This document shows, piece by piece, positions 34,101 through 39,759 of a DNA stretch of 64,000 nt (position 1 is its first letter; each line of letters starts with the position of its first letter). The notes beneath the pieces were generated by a model that saw only the letters and a list, made by a program, of their open reading frames with translations, did no database searches and was not told the origin of the DNA. The stretch comes from Luidia sarsii (lineage: Eukaryota > Echinodermata > Asteroidea > Paxillosida > Luidiidae). The stretch is taken from the NCBI GenBank assembly GCA_949987565.1, contig OX465114.1, positions 3,624,832-3,688,831 of the forward strand, read 5' to 3'. Position numbers and translations under genes: made by a program.

Positions 34101-35797
34101 TAGTAGATGCTGTCCATCTACAGTAGGTTATAATGTCTATGGTTGGTTGGCACACCATGCCTACAGTGCTCTGTTCAGGTCAGTGGTTTACTGCAACATG
34201 ACCACCAGACAAACTGCACATGTAATGTACAGTGTACATGTACATGTAGATAATCAAACATTGACTGCATTATATATCAAATATACGTTTGGTCATTAAC
34301 TATTAATCTACTGTTTAATGCTTGGAATTTGGATACATTCCTATCAGTATCACAGAAAGGTTATCGCTTCATCACATCTTTATTAGTGGATTTTTTGGAG
34401 TTTTACAACTGGTGTCTATCTTGTTAACTCATCATTATTGTCTTCAAGTCTTTGTTCATCTTTTAATGTCAGTTGTCTTTGTCCCTGATCGTCTCACCAT
34501 CATACTATACATTACATGTTACATGTGTGTATGCCTAATGATCATTTGTGCAGTGCTACCTGAAGGTGTAGAGTATAGGTGTGTTTTCCGGTTCCCCCAG
34601 AAATGGAAGGAGTTTAATCAACCACAGTAGGACTCATAACACCACATAAGGTGGATCTACCATTCTTTTCCTGGCCTACACTGTCATATATGTCGGCTAG
34701 GTCCAAGTACACACAGGTATGCATTTACTGTAGCCCTTGTGCAATTCTTAAAATCAAAAATTGTTGAAAAGGGGGTGAAAGGGCGTACAGTTTTGGTAGC
34801 TATGTACAGTATTTACTAAAAAATGTAAAGGGAAATATATATAATTATTTGTATTCTTGTACAAGAAACTATGGCTAAACACAACTTGTACTACTTGTAA
34901 GTTGTAAGTTGTAGTTGTAACTTGTAGTGTACTCCACATGTACCAAGTGTGGATTATGAATACACTGTACCTGACACATCTAGACTGTCTGCATTGGTGA
35001 CTGTACTCCAATTCTCGTCTGCATTATGAGGAGGGGTTGGGTTTGACTTGCAACTGGGATTGACATCATCACAGGCCTGATGAAATAAGCAGCACATGTC
35101 ATACCACTCATACATAAGTGAAGAGAAGGATTTGTGGAACTCATATGCACTGTATTCTTGGCCAAATTGACCACAACCCTCAAAGTTTAAACAAAGACAT
35201 CGCTTAGCACTATTCAGAAAACAGTCGTAGGGCTCAACGCGTGCACACTTCCGCAGACCACTTCGCACCCGGACCTGCCTGCACATCGTGACGTTATGCA
35301 GTTTCAAATGAAAGATGGCCACCCCAACTTGGCTCGTCGACCCGTTTTCGGTCAACTGAGGGAAAATTTCTCCCTTTTCCCCAAACATGAGTAAAACAAA
35401 ATGACCAGTATTGGAATATGTGATTCTGACTGAATCCTCAATCAATGGGCGCGTGGGACGGTTTAAATTAAAGGTGTTTTACTTTTAGGGGGAAATCTGT
35501 GAATTTCGGAATGTTTTTTTTTTCAAAAGTCCCGGTTCAAGCGCATAATTACCCGTTGTCCTTGGATTCTACACTCTACAGAGTCACCCGAAACTCAAAA
35601 TTTCAAAATTCGATAAAAAAGTGACTTGTCGGGTCCAAGTTACTCGGACTAATGACATCTATACGTGTACATTTGATGAACACCATGTCCATAGACTATA
35701 CAACCTCATGAGTCATGATTACCTCTCGTAAAAGTGCCTCAATATGCTGGTTCCTATTAATCAAGCTGTGCACTGCCTGCTGAACAGTTCCTGCCAT
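1029..35797 (-). CDS. FANCA: FANCA ortholog (Fanconi anaemia core-complex protein), gene span
   Basis: FANCA is the large alpha-helical scaffold of the nuclear Fanconi core complex (with FANCG and FAAP20), which monoubiquitinates FANCD2-FANCI at interstrand crosslinks. Thirty-one exons were placed by reading the minus strand: short conserved blocks such as [36 protein letters not shown] and CPLLTLSIL match remembered vertebrate FANCA in the right order. Thirty exons (35790 to 2702) join with compatible phases and no frameshift, giving about 3461 coding bases. All accepted introns are GT-AG. The N-terminus is shorter than the human one as read here, and the C-terminal end is at or beyond the left edge. 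One intron has been expanded by a 5.5 kb minisatellite. The family call is secure; a few exon edges are inferred. Confidence 0.9.
1560..1645 (-). CDS. FANCA: possible small FANCA exon (edges uncertain)
   Basis: Exon 31 needs one base from a preceding exon, but exon 30 ends in phase 0, so a small exon should lie between them. A strong minus-strand donor (GTAAGT at about 1554-1559) ends an open stretch whose last base would complete Phe with exon 31. No clear acceptor and no protein match were found. The same DNA also reads as an open plus-strand stretch with plausible splice sites. Confidence 0.25.
2702..2818 (-). CDS. FANCA: FANCA exon 30
   Basis: The acceptor CTTCCTGTTCTCAG precedes GVLQLATHMAKMNDGQLQDV. 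VDRLLIQCPLLTLSIL matches human LAKCQTKCPLILTSALV. Thirty-nine codons, phase 0 at both ends. The donor is GTAAGC. Confidence 0.85.
2868..2995 (-). repeat. tRNA-like repeat, family A
   Basis: Reverse copy: tail remnant (AAAACTGACTAGGAGCTTTTG), GCGCTCTCACCATCTGAACT and CCCTTAGATGGTTGCCTTCC. It lies in the intron just upstream of FANCA exon 30. Confidence 0.8.
3370..3605 (-). repeat. tRNA-like repeat, family A, long copy
   Basis: Reverse copy with the tRNA-like part (GCTCTGCCATTTGAGTTATC) plus the extra flank of longer copies (AACCATTAACTGCCGTATAT, then CTCCAGGGATCACAC). Confidence 0.8.
3688..3750 (-). CDS. FANCA: FANCA exon 29 (63 bp)
   Basis: A long pyrimidine tract (CCTTTTCCTTTTCCTATGCAG) defines the acceptor. 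KEHMQEYYRAFGYGTVVIIV corresponds to human [20 protein letters not shown]. Twenty-one codons, phase 0 at both ends. The donor is GTATGA. Confidence 0.75.
4155..4195 (+). repeat. GCACT pentanucleotide microsatellite
   Basis: Short run of GCACT units with one interruption (GCACAGCAAT), in FANCA intron 28-29. Confidence 0.8.
4586..4691 (-). CDS. FANCA: FANCA exon 28
   Basis: RLLQCLPPYLLLTDCLSLMP then SQAVASLTHYINAHL matches human ILLRLPSSVLCGSSF and ITARCEQFFHLVNSEM. The acceptor is ATATCTCCCAG and the donor GTAAAG. Confidence 0.8.
5430..5745 (-). repeat. tRNA-like repeat, family A, long copy
   Basis: Reverse copy with AAAGGAAACTTTGACTAGAC, the tRNA-like part, CCGGGGAGGGGGTGCCAGCC and the CTCCAGGGATCACAC flank ending near the duplicated CAGGGATCACACACAGTG. 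It lies in the FANCA intron 27-28. Confidence 0.8.
5827..5993 (-). CDS. FANCA: FANCA exon 27
   Basis: NHQWLLTELLDRLSHLAGQN matches human [20 protein letters not shown]. It starts ELHRVW in phase 0 after CCCCAAG, a weak acceptor behind a pyrimidine-rich stretch, and ends in phase 2 before the consensus donor GTAAGT. Confidence 0.8.
6482..6731 (-). CDS. FANCA: FANCA exon 26
   Basis: Eighty-three codons plus one base. KDYYHWILYSCTLPKLMQAL aligns with human QDFHQWAIHEHFLPESSAS, and MAASTAILHAMLDHSSE with AACTILVNALMDFHQSS. The acceptor is TTTGCCAACAG and the donor GTAGTC. Confidence 0.88.
6950..7290 (+). repeat. two partial tRNA-like repeats, family A
   Basis: A first forward fragment spans 6950-7080 (CCACCATCTAAGTGTTGGAT). 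A second spans 7130-7290 with GATGCCTGGAGATATATTG flank, TTGACTATTTGAAAAGGTCC and AGCTCAGGTGG. Confidence 0.7.
7572..7645 (-). CDS. FANCA: FANCA exon 25
   Basis: The acceptor TTTGACTTTATTCAG precedes FERWLHSEMTVDCQNDCLTL, matching human [20 protein letters not shown]. It ends in phase 2 before GTAAAT. Confidence 0.88.
7780..7990 (+). repeat. tRNA-like repeat, family A
   Basis: Forward copy from CAGTTAATGGTTGAATGCTT through the tRNA-like part (AAGGGCTGAATAGTTCAGAC) to the AAAGTTTCCTTTGCATTTTT tail. Confidence 0.8.
8125..8826. mobile_element. 702-bp non-autonomous piggyBac-like element
   Basis: It is flanked by TTAA on both sides (8125-8128 and 8823-8826), immediately followed by a perfect 14-bp terminal inverted repeat, CCACTTCGCGCCGG. 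No transposase frame is recognisable. TTAA targets are characteristic of piggyBac elements. Related fragments occur at about 2330-2560, 11250-11320, 18415-18510 and 26640-27690. Confidence 0.7.
9419..9592 (+). repeat. tRNA-like repeat, family B (partial)
   Basis: It contains GGTAGTCCAGTGGGTAAGAC with CTGCATTCAAGAGTCA and the family end GGCAATTGGGCAAAGCACTG. It ends within about 20 bp of the exon 24 donor. Confidence 0.65.
9609..9776 (-). CDS. FANCA: FANCA exon 24
   Basis: Fifty-six codons, phase 0 at both ends. It runs from CYLWPRLHPTYRPGHAP (human SLSWRPLHLPSADWQRA) to VRMYTKFEQLLGTQDLSSIQ (human [20 protein letters not shown]). The acceptor is TTGTCATAG and the donor GTACTT. A tRNA-like repeat ends just downstream of the donor. 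Confidence 0.85.
10205..10400 (+). repeat. tRNA-like repeat, family B
   Basis: AACGCAGTACCTGCCGCTAT, then GCTTGGTGGTCAGGTGATTA (A-box-like), ATCTGCACAGGAAGGCAG, and the GGCAATTGGACAAAGCACTG end. Confidence 0.75.
10599..10725 (-). CDS. FANCA: FANCA exon 23
   Basis: One base completes Lys, then FLTVVVTSATLLPESSQDSV and VFYLLAIFCLERGR, matching human [20 protein letters not shown] and FQFLMFRLFSEAR. The donor is GTATGT. Confidence 0.88.
11629..11849 (-). CDS. FANCA: FANCA exon 22
   Basis: GPSLTADHITGLASLLVQVA matches human [20 protein letters not shown]. It ends LYTGSEMNFAL plus two bases before GTATGT. The acceptor TTGTCTTGCAG is the end of the tandem array; its first 11 exon bases are copied into every repeat unit. 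Confidence 0.93.
11839..17337. repeat. 47-bp minisatellite, 117 units, derived from the FANCA exon 22 acceptor
   Basis: The array fills almost all of the intron between exons 21 and 22. Counting from the first unit (which overlaps exon 22) to the last phase-matched unit start at 17338 gives 5499 bp, exactly 117 x 47. Each unit, read on the minus strand, is 36 nt of intron end (a TTAAT branch-point-like word, then TTGCAG or a variant) plus the first 11 nt of exon 22 (GGACCCAGTCT). The base at the splice G varies among C, T, A and G on the plus strand. Other variable sites are GGC/GAC and TTT/TCT. No unit-length change is visible. Confidence 0.97.
17670..17837 (-). CDS. FANCA: FANCA exon 21
   Basis: Fifty-six codons, phase 0 at both ends. 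VTDLLVGCHCKTLLLTAKSK then YYRLFTLICHQ matches human AVDLLLTSFCQNLMAASS and LTRLCQLLRHQ. The donor GTGAGG starts the intron that holds the 5.5 kb minisatellite. Confidence 0.9.
18130..18266 (-). CDS. FANCA: FANCA exon 20
   Basis: The acceptor TTTTTTGTCAGTAG leads into MRGHLSLIGGRVSNVLEGLG, matching human SAQVAVISERLRAVLG. It ends PTLMQ in phase 0 before GTACAA. Confidence 0.82.
18415..18510 (+). repeat. fragment related to the 8125-8826 element
   Basis: It begins CCACTTCATGCTGGGACCTC (a degenerate terminal repeat) and contains GTGGTGTTGCTAGGCACCGG, also seen near 2370 and 11295. Confidence 0.5.
18815..18934 (-). CDS. FANCA: FANCA exon 19
   Basis: MQSLQNALESLPQILRSDKD matches human [20 protein letters not shown]. 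It ends in phase 1 before GTGTGT. A second in-phase acceptor 12 bp further in (edge 18922) would drop four codons, so alternative NAG use is possible. Confidence 0.82.
18995..19115 (-). repeat. tRNA-like repeat, family A
   Basis: Reverse copy: GTAAAGAAACCTTGGACTGG, CTTACCATCTGAGCTTTCCA, then AGATGGCGGCCTTCCCAAAT. Confidence 0.8.
19371..19447 (-). CDS. FANCA: FANCA exon 18
   Basis: A polypyrimidine tract (CTCTTTTTTTTGTC) precedes the acceptor. SGKISLPMYEKYTDNCAHEL matches human [20 protein letters not shown]. One base starts and one base ends the exon, fitting both neighbours. Confidence 0.88.
19562..19732. mobile_element. 171-bp palindromic MITE with TTAA ends
   Basis: Two arms of about 75 bp face each other with few mismatches around a short loop near 19640-19655. 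The ends read TTAA-AGGGGAATG and CATTCCCCT-TTAA. It is almost entirely self-complementary, as expected of a foldback MITE. It lies immediately next to a family A repeat. Confidence 0.8.
19733..20020 (-). repeat. tRNA-like repeat, family A, long copy
   Basis: Reverse copy from CTGGACTTGAAGCTGAGACC through CTTACCACCTGAGCTATCCA to CCATTAACTGCCACACATCT and the GATCACACCCCTATTTTCAT flank. Confidence 0.85.
20035..20190 (-). repeat. tRNA-like repeat, family A
   Basis: Reverse copy: AATTTAGACTGGACCAGGAC, CTTACCATCTGAGCTATCCA, ACTCTAAGATGACAGCCATC. It is tandem to the previous copy in the same orientation. Confidence 0.8.
20341..20390 (-). CDS. FANCA: FANCA exon 17 (50 bp)
   Basis: [16 protein letters not shown] matches human LPKVPDSRVAFIESLK. 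It ends in phase 2 before GTAATT. The acceptor is TTACCATAG. Confidence 0.9.
20909..20969 (-). CDS. FANCA: FANCA exon 16
   Basis: [20 protein letters not shown] against human [20 protein letters not shown]. One start base completes Ser. The donor is GTAAGT. This is the most diagnostic FANCA block. Confidence 0.95.
21750..21935 (+). repeat. tRNA-like repeat, family B
   Basis: TAACGCAGTGCCCGCCGCTA, AGCTTGGTGGTCAAGTGATT, GTAGTCACAGGCTCAATTTC (B-box-like), ending CAAAGCACTGAGCACAG. Confidence 0.75.
22002..22081 (-). CDS. FANCA: FANCA exon 15
   Basis: QAVEEVEIAVSTFEKTGRIP matches human [20 protein letters not shown]. It ends in phase 2 before GTACAG. The acceptor is TGCACTCAG. Confidence 0.92.
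22321..22374 (-). CDS. FANCA: FANCA exon 14 (54 bp)
   Basis: The acceptor TTCTTCTTCTGCACAG leads into ENLQSSDKTKTNGRENAQ, 18 codons, with donor GTTAGT. It is polar and weakly conserved, corresponding to the human IENMGLYEDLSSAG linker. Phase 0 on both sides fits exons 13 and 15. Confidence 0.65.
22425..22685 (-). repeat. tRNA-like repeat, family B
   Basis: Reverse copy: TGCTCAGTGCTTTGCCAAAT, GGATTTGAACCCATGACTAC (complement of a B box), GTCTTAATCACTGGACTACT, ending at TACCACGTTACACCAT. Confidence 0.75.
23100..23350 (+). repeat. imperfect direct duplication in a FANCA intron
   Basis: Two segments share GCACAGCGCGCAAGAAATAG or a variant, AATAGAATCCAGA, CTGTGAAA and TGTGCACAACAG or a variant, at about 23133-23195 and 23288-23350. 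No coding role is seen. Confidence 0.55.
24161..24256 (-). CDS. FANCA: FANCA exon 13
   Basis: AHVRHPPHVPYKCQEILQDY then [12 protein letters not shown] matches human [20 protein letters not shown] and [12 protein letters not shown], the strongest match in the window. Thirty-two codons, phase 0 at both ends. Confidence 0.95.
24400..24650. mobile_element. MITE-like element with inverted ends
   Basis: The left end, ATCCGGCTTTGGCTTAGGCT, is complementary to the right-end stretch around ACAAAGCCGGAGCCTTAGC. The ends can pair over about 35 bp with mismatches. It is not coding and lies just beyond exon 13 in the intron. Confidence 0.55.
24708..24818 (-). CDS. FANCA: FANCA exon 12
   Basis: FTVFMESLTSLVPYEPVHCL matches human [20 protein letters not shown]. 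Thirty-seven codons, phase 0 at both ends. The acceptor is CTCAACACCCAG and the donor GTATAT. Confidence 0.9.
25169..25578. repeat. inverted repeat with 110-bp arms
   Basis: The left arm 25169-25278 (GCCTTTGAGAAAGGTCCTGC to TTTTTGTATATCAC) is complementary to 25469-25578 (GTGATATACAAAAATG to TTTCTCAAAGGC) with few mismatches around a 190-bp AT-rich centre. End fragments recur near 19200, 27850, 28270, 28755 and 41665. Confidence 0.8.
25706..25839 (-). CDS. FANCA: FANCA exon 11
   Basis: LLYAAFLLARQAAAEGSCDF then YPQWFE matches human MVTAFLVVRQAALEGPSAF and YADWFK. This was one of the exons that identified the gene. Two start bases complete Asp from exon 10. The donor is GTGAGT. Confidence 0.92.
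26323..26398 (-). CDS. FANCA: FANCA exon 10
   Basis: ISWQNLLILVSVFCVCFKGG matches human [20 protein letters not shown] closely. The acceptor is TTTTTGAAATGCAG. It ends in phase 1 before GTGAGT. Confidence 0.9.
26640..27690. repeat. diverged piggyBac-like family fragment
   Basis: The start shares GTGCCAATGATCACCATACA-type and TTGCACAATTCGGAC sequence with 8150-8300. The end has GGCGAGAAGTGGTTAGCAAG, resembling the terminal repeat of the 8125-8826 element. The interior is AT-rich without a recognisable gene. Confidence 0.5.
28055..28218 (-). CDS. FANCA: FANCA exon 9
   Basis: Fifty-four codons plus two start bases. VARQHDHWVYGKAPKCLTQM then FTQLLLTVKQ matches human [21 protein letters not shown]. 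It ends HEDK before GTGAGC. Confidence 0.8.
28883..29026 (-). CDS. FANCA: FANCA exon 8
   Basis: The acceptor TGATCCTTCTGCAG precedes LMMQETKGHVVGDVLQIIRC. IDKDTISRFSVNQLESVLQ aligns with human STDPLKRFFSHTLTQIL. It ends in phase 1 before GTGAGT. Confidence 0.8.
29130..29345 (+). repeat. GGCAGTRRC-type short tandem repeat
   Basis: An imperfect array of CAGTGACAATGG-like and GGCAGTAGCAATGG words. A similar array follows at 30338-30500; both contain GTGACAATGGTTGTGCAGTG. Confidence 0.75.
30338..30500 (+). repeat. GGCAGTRRC-type short tandem repeat, second block
   Basis: Same motif as the block at 29130-29345, separated from it by about 1 kb of unrelated AT-rich DNA. Confidence 0.75.
30637..30670 (-). 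CDS. FANCA: FANCA exon 7 (34 bp)
   Basis: A very short exon, VTQDILDRIMK plus one base, matching human QVTVDVLQRML. The acceptor is GATCCTGGCAG and the donor GTAAGA. The human protein has about 20 more residues between this and the next block, so an exon between 29.03 and 30.6 kb may be missing or lost. Confidence 0.65.
31020..31310 (+). repeat. two tRNA-like repeats, family A, in tandem
   Basis: A first copy spans 31020-31150 (AAGGGCTGGCTAGCCCGGG) and a second spans 31180-31310 (CCACCATCTAAGGTCTGAAT, AGCTCAGATGGTAAGAACGC, GGTCTTGAGAACAAGTCC). Confidence 0.8.
31386..31462 (-). CDS. FANCA: FANCA exon 6
   Basis: The acceptor TACCCCAG is followed by two bases that complete Gly, then VLELLLSCAYSKLDDVTPMD, matching human MLSDFVQMFVLRGF and its downstream linker. 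It ends RGLSM in phase 0 before GTAATT. Confidence 0.75.
31768..31948 (-). CDS. FANCA: FANCA exon 5
   Basis: Sixty codons plus one base. LPLELLWQLHTSSVLPLDLY matches human [20 protein letters not shown]. It ends NILR plus G before GTATAG. Confidence 0.85.
32005..32110 (-). repeat. tRNA-like repeat, family A
   Basis: Reverse copy: AATGGACCAGAATTGGAAGC, GCTCTAACCACCTGAGCTAT. Confidence 0.75.
32217..32407. mobile_element. 191-bp palindromic MITE
   Basis: The core arms 32225-32265 and 32359-32399 are perfect 41-bp complements (GTGGCTGTTGTTACGGCAGT start), extendable by several bases. The centre is also imperfectly self-complementary (GGAACCAGACT against AGACTGGTTC), so the whole element can fold as one hairpin. 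Confidence 0.85.
32895..32987 (-). CDS. FANCA: FANCA exon 4
   Basis: Thirty-one codons, phase 0 at both ends. LLEVMKELASQQSINRAIFL then QELSLK matches human LLEFAQYLLAHSMFSRLSF then CQELWK. The donor is GTAGTA. Confidence 0.85.
33588..33724 (-). CDS. FANCA: FANCA exon 3
   Basis: The acceptor TTGTCCTTCCAG leads into STCQSYIQAQSHISSLPVST, matching the human SFIGSALQDQASRLGVPVG region. It ends DDAEKR before GTAAGG. Two start bases complete the split codon from exon 2. Confidence 0.75.
34971..35076 (-). CDS. FANCA: FANCA exon 2
   Basis: The acceptor TTATTTCATCAG is followed by ACDDVNPSCK and the exon ends DSLDVS plus one base before GTACAG. Phase 0 in and phase 1 out fit both neighbours. Similarity to the poorly conserved N-terminal FANCA linker is weak, so the call rests on splice sites, phase and position. 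The longer open frame around it (to 35445) is intronic read-through. Confidence 0.55.
35723..35790 (-). CDS. FANCA: FANCA exon 1 as found (coding, start unresolved)
   Basis: Reads AVHSLINRNQHIEALLRE, which lines up with the human AVRLLRSHQDLNALLLE helix. It ends in phase 0 before the donor GTAATC. The upstream edge is either an acceptor (TATGGCAG at 35791) or a start codon at 35797 (M-A-G-T-V), which would give an N-terminus shorter than in vertebrates. A further 5' exon near 35.87-35.9 kb with a GTGAGT donor is possible, but its phase does not fit. Confidence 0.6.
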
Positions 35798-36594
35798 ACC
35801 AAAAGGCACAATAACAGGCATTTAAGAAAGAGTAAGCTGACAACTTTGTAATATCGCGGCAACTCACTCGGAACTGAATGCGGTCATAAACAGCGCCCTC
35901 AATTGACTAAAAATGGTTGGGGCTTCGGTCTAGGTTTCAGACCAGTCATTGTTTGGCTGGGATCAAAGAACAAGCAATTATTGTAACCACAGATTCTGAG
36001 TTTCCTTCATCTTCAGTGTAAAATCCAGATCACTAAATCAAGCTCCAAACAAACAAGTCTATCATACACCTTCGCTGAAAATATTGTAGTTTGGATCTTC
36101 ATTTTCCGGATTTCTTTTAGATTCATGTGTTCTTCCGTGTGGCTTAGGCCTAATCACCCCAAGAAAAAAACACCCCTAGATTGTGTAGCCGCGCGTTCAT
36201 CGACTTTCTGCAATGATTTTGGGAAGTATCCGTCCGTTTCCACATGCAAATTGGGACACATCCAATTCTCCCGAACTACACCGAATGAACCCTTGCGCAA
36301 TGAACTCTCCAAAATTAGAGGCATCACTTATTCTATTCGTGCCCCGCAGTGTAGGCCTAATACCCTTTCCTTTATCCCTTTCCACTGCAGACGGTCCTCC
36401 GTGCATAACGTAAGGCATACAGTAAGTCACTGACAAGGATAATTATTAACGATACAAATAATTATTTGTGTGTTTATACTGATGATTTATTACTGGCTAT
36501 CTAATCGAAACGTGATACATGTGCCAAAAACAAAATCAAAATGTATGCATAGGCCTATCTTGTTTAAAATAATTACACCTTGAAAAAAAATGGC

Positions 36595-36960
36595 CTAAGA
36601 GAAATTGACTGGAAAGGGACTTGAACACGAGACCTCTGGACTAACATACCAGTGCTGTTCCATTAAAGCTATCCAGACCTTAGAAGGTGGCCTCCAAAAT
36701 AATAGTCAACTAGTCTTTGCCGGGGTGATCCTTGCTGGAGATATTATTATATATACGGCAGTTTTGTTGAATTGCTTCTGACTGGCGCCCCACCCCGGTA
36801 AAGAGTCGACTAGTTGACTATTTGGGATGCCACCATCTAAAGGCTGGATAGCCCAGATGGAAGAGCGCCGGTACGCAAAACCAGAGGTCTCAAGTTCAAG
36901 TTATAGCTTTCTTTGCCATTTTTCAAAACTGTTTAATTTTTTTATTTTTTTGTTTTGCTT
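36595..36960. repeat. two family A repeats in facing orientation
   Basis: A reverse copy spans 36595-36720 (GGAAAGGGACTTGAACACGA and so on) and a forward copy spans 36770-36960 (TTGACTATTTGGGATGCCAC, AGATGGAAGAGCGCCGGTAC). The pair forms a large imperfect inverted repeat. Confidence 0.8.
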
Positions 36961-37089
36961 TTGTGTGTAAGTAATGATTGGAGTGTCTAAATATAGTTAC
37001 ACGCTCGTAAGTGTTAGGTTTATGACTAACTTTACACAAAGTCTTATGTAAAACCCTTGTAGCAACCGAACAATGCACTCCCAGACCAC

Positions 37090-37205
37090 GGTACGTTAAT
37101 CCAGAGGTCTCGGATTCAAATCCCGGTCAAGTAAAAGTTTTCTTTGCCAATTTTTGCACTATTGTTCAAAAGTTCACAGTCAGTTTTTCCTTGGTTTGTT
37201 TGACT
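37090..37205 (+). repeat. tRNA-like repeat, family A (3' part)
   Basis: AGAGGTCTCGGATTCAAATC (a good B-box match), CCGGTCAAG, then AAAGTTTTCTTTGCCAATTT and AGTCAGTTTTTCCTTGG. Confidence 0.75.
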
Positions 37206-39039
37206 AAAATAATTATTACACCACAGAAACATCAATCGTATAATTATTTTTGTCGTAATAATTGAACAATGCAAGGTAATACAAATTTTAAAAATGACTA
37301 AAATAAACACTAACATTAATTTTACACATTTACCAAGAAACTAATTAAGAGGTTTTGACATAAGGGGATTATCGTTTTTGTTTTACGGTATCTTGTTTTC
37401 GTGGAAATGACTGTTTTTCTCAATTTTTACAATTGTCAATTCACAGTTTTTGATCTCCTCATACTTCATAACTTGACCTTTTTGCGAATATTCTACTTCT
37501 CCCTCTCTCGTACATGACAATTGAATAGAAATGGGGCTTAGTTAACGTACTATTATTGTCTCTAAAATTGTTATGATGTAAATAATGTGGCTTATATGTT
37601 CAGCAAGTACTTCTGACTCATTCAGTTCGTTTGGTTTTCTATGCATTTGATTTCATGCTAACCCCTTTTTCATATTCTCTGGCAAATTCTATTTCACTAG
37701 CTTTCGATAAATTTCAAAATTCCAGACAAAACTGTCATGAATGATTATAAACATAAAGTCACCATCTACTAATTATTTACAAACTTGTGTTCATCTGCTC
37801 ACGTTAGTGGTGCTCGAACCGCTTGACTACCCTGAAAATATAGATCACTATTGGTTTAGATATTGAAACCTTTCCTTTGTGATTGTCCGGTTTGGGGAAC
37901 AAATCAAGTTTAATTTAAAGATTCCGCTAGGCTTTGCAGACAACGAATTCCTCGTGAACATTATTTCTGTTGATTGCTAATCTCTAAAAACGCCGTGTCT
38001 AAAAACGCCGTGTTTTCAATTCTTGAAATGACTAGCCACCTCGTTATACCATTGACATCATGTAATTATATAGTCTAATCTCTTTCACACGTGTACAGTG
38101 TTCCACTAATTATATGGGGTGCGAACTCGTCACAATAGGATCCTAAAATACATGTAAATACAAATTTTAAAATTTCATTATTGTACATAAGATTATAGGT
38201 GCCTATAAAACCAGAATAATGTGCTGTCAATTGAAACAACCTGCTTGTGAGATCAATTGCTAAAAATCGCTATACTTTTTCACAAAGGCTCATTTTTGTC
38301 CACATGGAAACTACAGAATAATCTTCAGCTCGGATATCCAGGTAGTCCAAATAAAATAATTACCCGTTAAATGTTTCACCCTCAAATTTAAGAGCCGGGT
38401 TATTTTTACCATCTCACCGCCAGGTTCAAATGATATTTGGCAAGGTAATAGATTTCCCTTTTTTAATTTTGTTTACAGTGGATTTCATCAAATTTCCTTT
38501 TTTGTAATGAATTTCCCCAATTTGCATAAATTTACAATGATAATGAAACACGGACGATAATTGTTTACATAAATATTAATGAGATAAATATGGAAAATAA
38601 TTCCTTAAAAATGCGCTTTGGATGCTATGCGTTTATGTAGTGTAAGTCAATGATAACAAAATCCGTCAAAACTACACCATGGCCCAGACGAATGTTCATT
38701 GTCAGAGAACGGCACCTCCAATTTTAACAAAACAGGTGCCAAAAGGTGCACAATAAGATGGCCAAAAAGTAATAAAGCCTTATATCAAAGAGACGCTTTG
38801 AAAAAAAAGGGGTCAGAATCCGCCCACGGCTCTTTCAGGATTCATACCAAAAACGTTCTGTATTCAATTTCTAAAATTATATGTCACATTGGTGTAAAAT
38901 TGACGATCATAGTGTCTAATCACTATGTACAGTGTTCATTATCAAACAGAATCAAAAAGAATGGTATCATTGAAATTTGATCCATGTAATGAACATTCTA
39001 TGTGCCTATAAAGCAGCAATAATGTGCCGTCCATTGATA

Positions 39040-39434
39040 TGAATACACCGATCCAGTAGGCCACGCCCCTTGACAAATTGACCAATCACAACGCACAATT
39101 AAGGTCCGACAAATTGCCGCCAGTGTGTACGACATAACGTTTTAAATTGTGTAATTTTACTACACACTTGTTCATGTGTTTACTTTTGTTTCGTATGTAT
39201 CGGGCAATTCCTTTGCAAAACCGAGTTCTATTCTTAACCATGGTCAAGCAGTGCATATATTTCCATTGCAAGATACCCTGGCAAGAGAAGAAATGGACAT
39301 GTTTAACCTTTTTTTAAAACAAAGTCTAACGGGGAGAAGTGCTTTCGGTGGTTGCGATCGTGACACGTTGTGTGCATGTCGCGGTTGCTTGGACGTTGCT
39401 ATGGTGGGCGTGGCTTACTGGATCGGTCTATTCA
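39040..39434. mobile_element. 395-bp element with 29-bp terminal inverted repeats
   Basis: The left end 39040-39068 (TGAATACACCGATCCAGTAG, then GCCACGCCC) is the complement of 39406-39434 with two mismatches. The interior has an 89-codon open frame on plus (39176-39445) without recognised similarity. A target duplication was not found. It may be a MITE of an unassigned family. Confidence 0.7.
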
Positions 39435-39759
39435 CTAACTGCTGAACATTCCCAAATTCGGATTTCTTCATAATTATTAGTCGTTCATTGAAACGACCTG
39501 CTTTTGAGATACGTTGACGAAATACGATACGACTTTTTCGCAAATTATCGAAACTGAAGAATAATTGATAAGTTCATAATACTTTCCCTTGTAAATTAAG
39601 AGAGGACCATTACAATCTAGCTTTTCGTAGAGACTTGGACATTTCTTATATAAATGATGGTTAGGAATCCAACCATGACATGTAAAAACAGCTGCACTTG
39701 TTTATATTTTTGCCTGGTTAAAAGCAAAAGCAAAATTGACTTTTCCTACGTCACCAAAA

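Larger units (their letters stand above)
36000..38990. other. AT-rich intergenic DNA between FANCA and the ApeC gene
   Basis: No exon with protein similarity or convincing splice sites was recognised on either strand. It contains family A repeats at 36595-36960 and 37090-37200. The rest is AT-rich unique-looking sequence. The FANCA promoter and 5' UTR should lie at its left side, but no core promoter element was identified. Confidence 0.6.

Noticed and set aside
34322..34630. 102-codon hydrophobic plus-strand frame
   Set aside because: AT-rich chance frame inside a FANCA intron, antisense to the gene, with no similarity or splice support.
34954..35445. 163-codon minus-strand open frame as a single exon or gene
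   Set aside because: Only its last 35 codons fit the FANCA frame behind a good acceptor; the rest reads through intron sequence.
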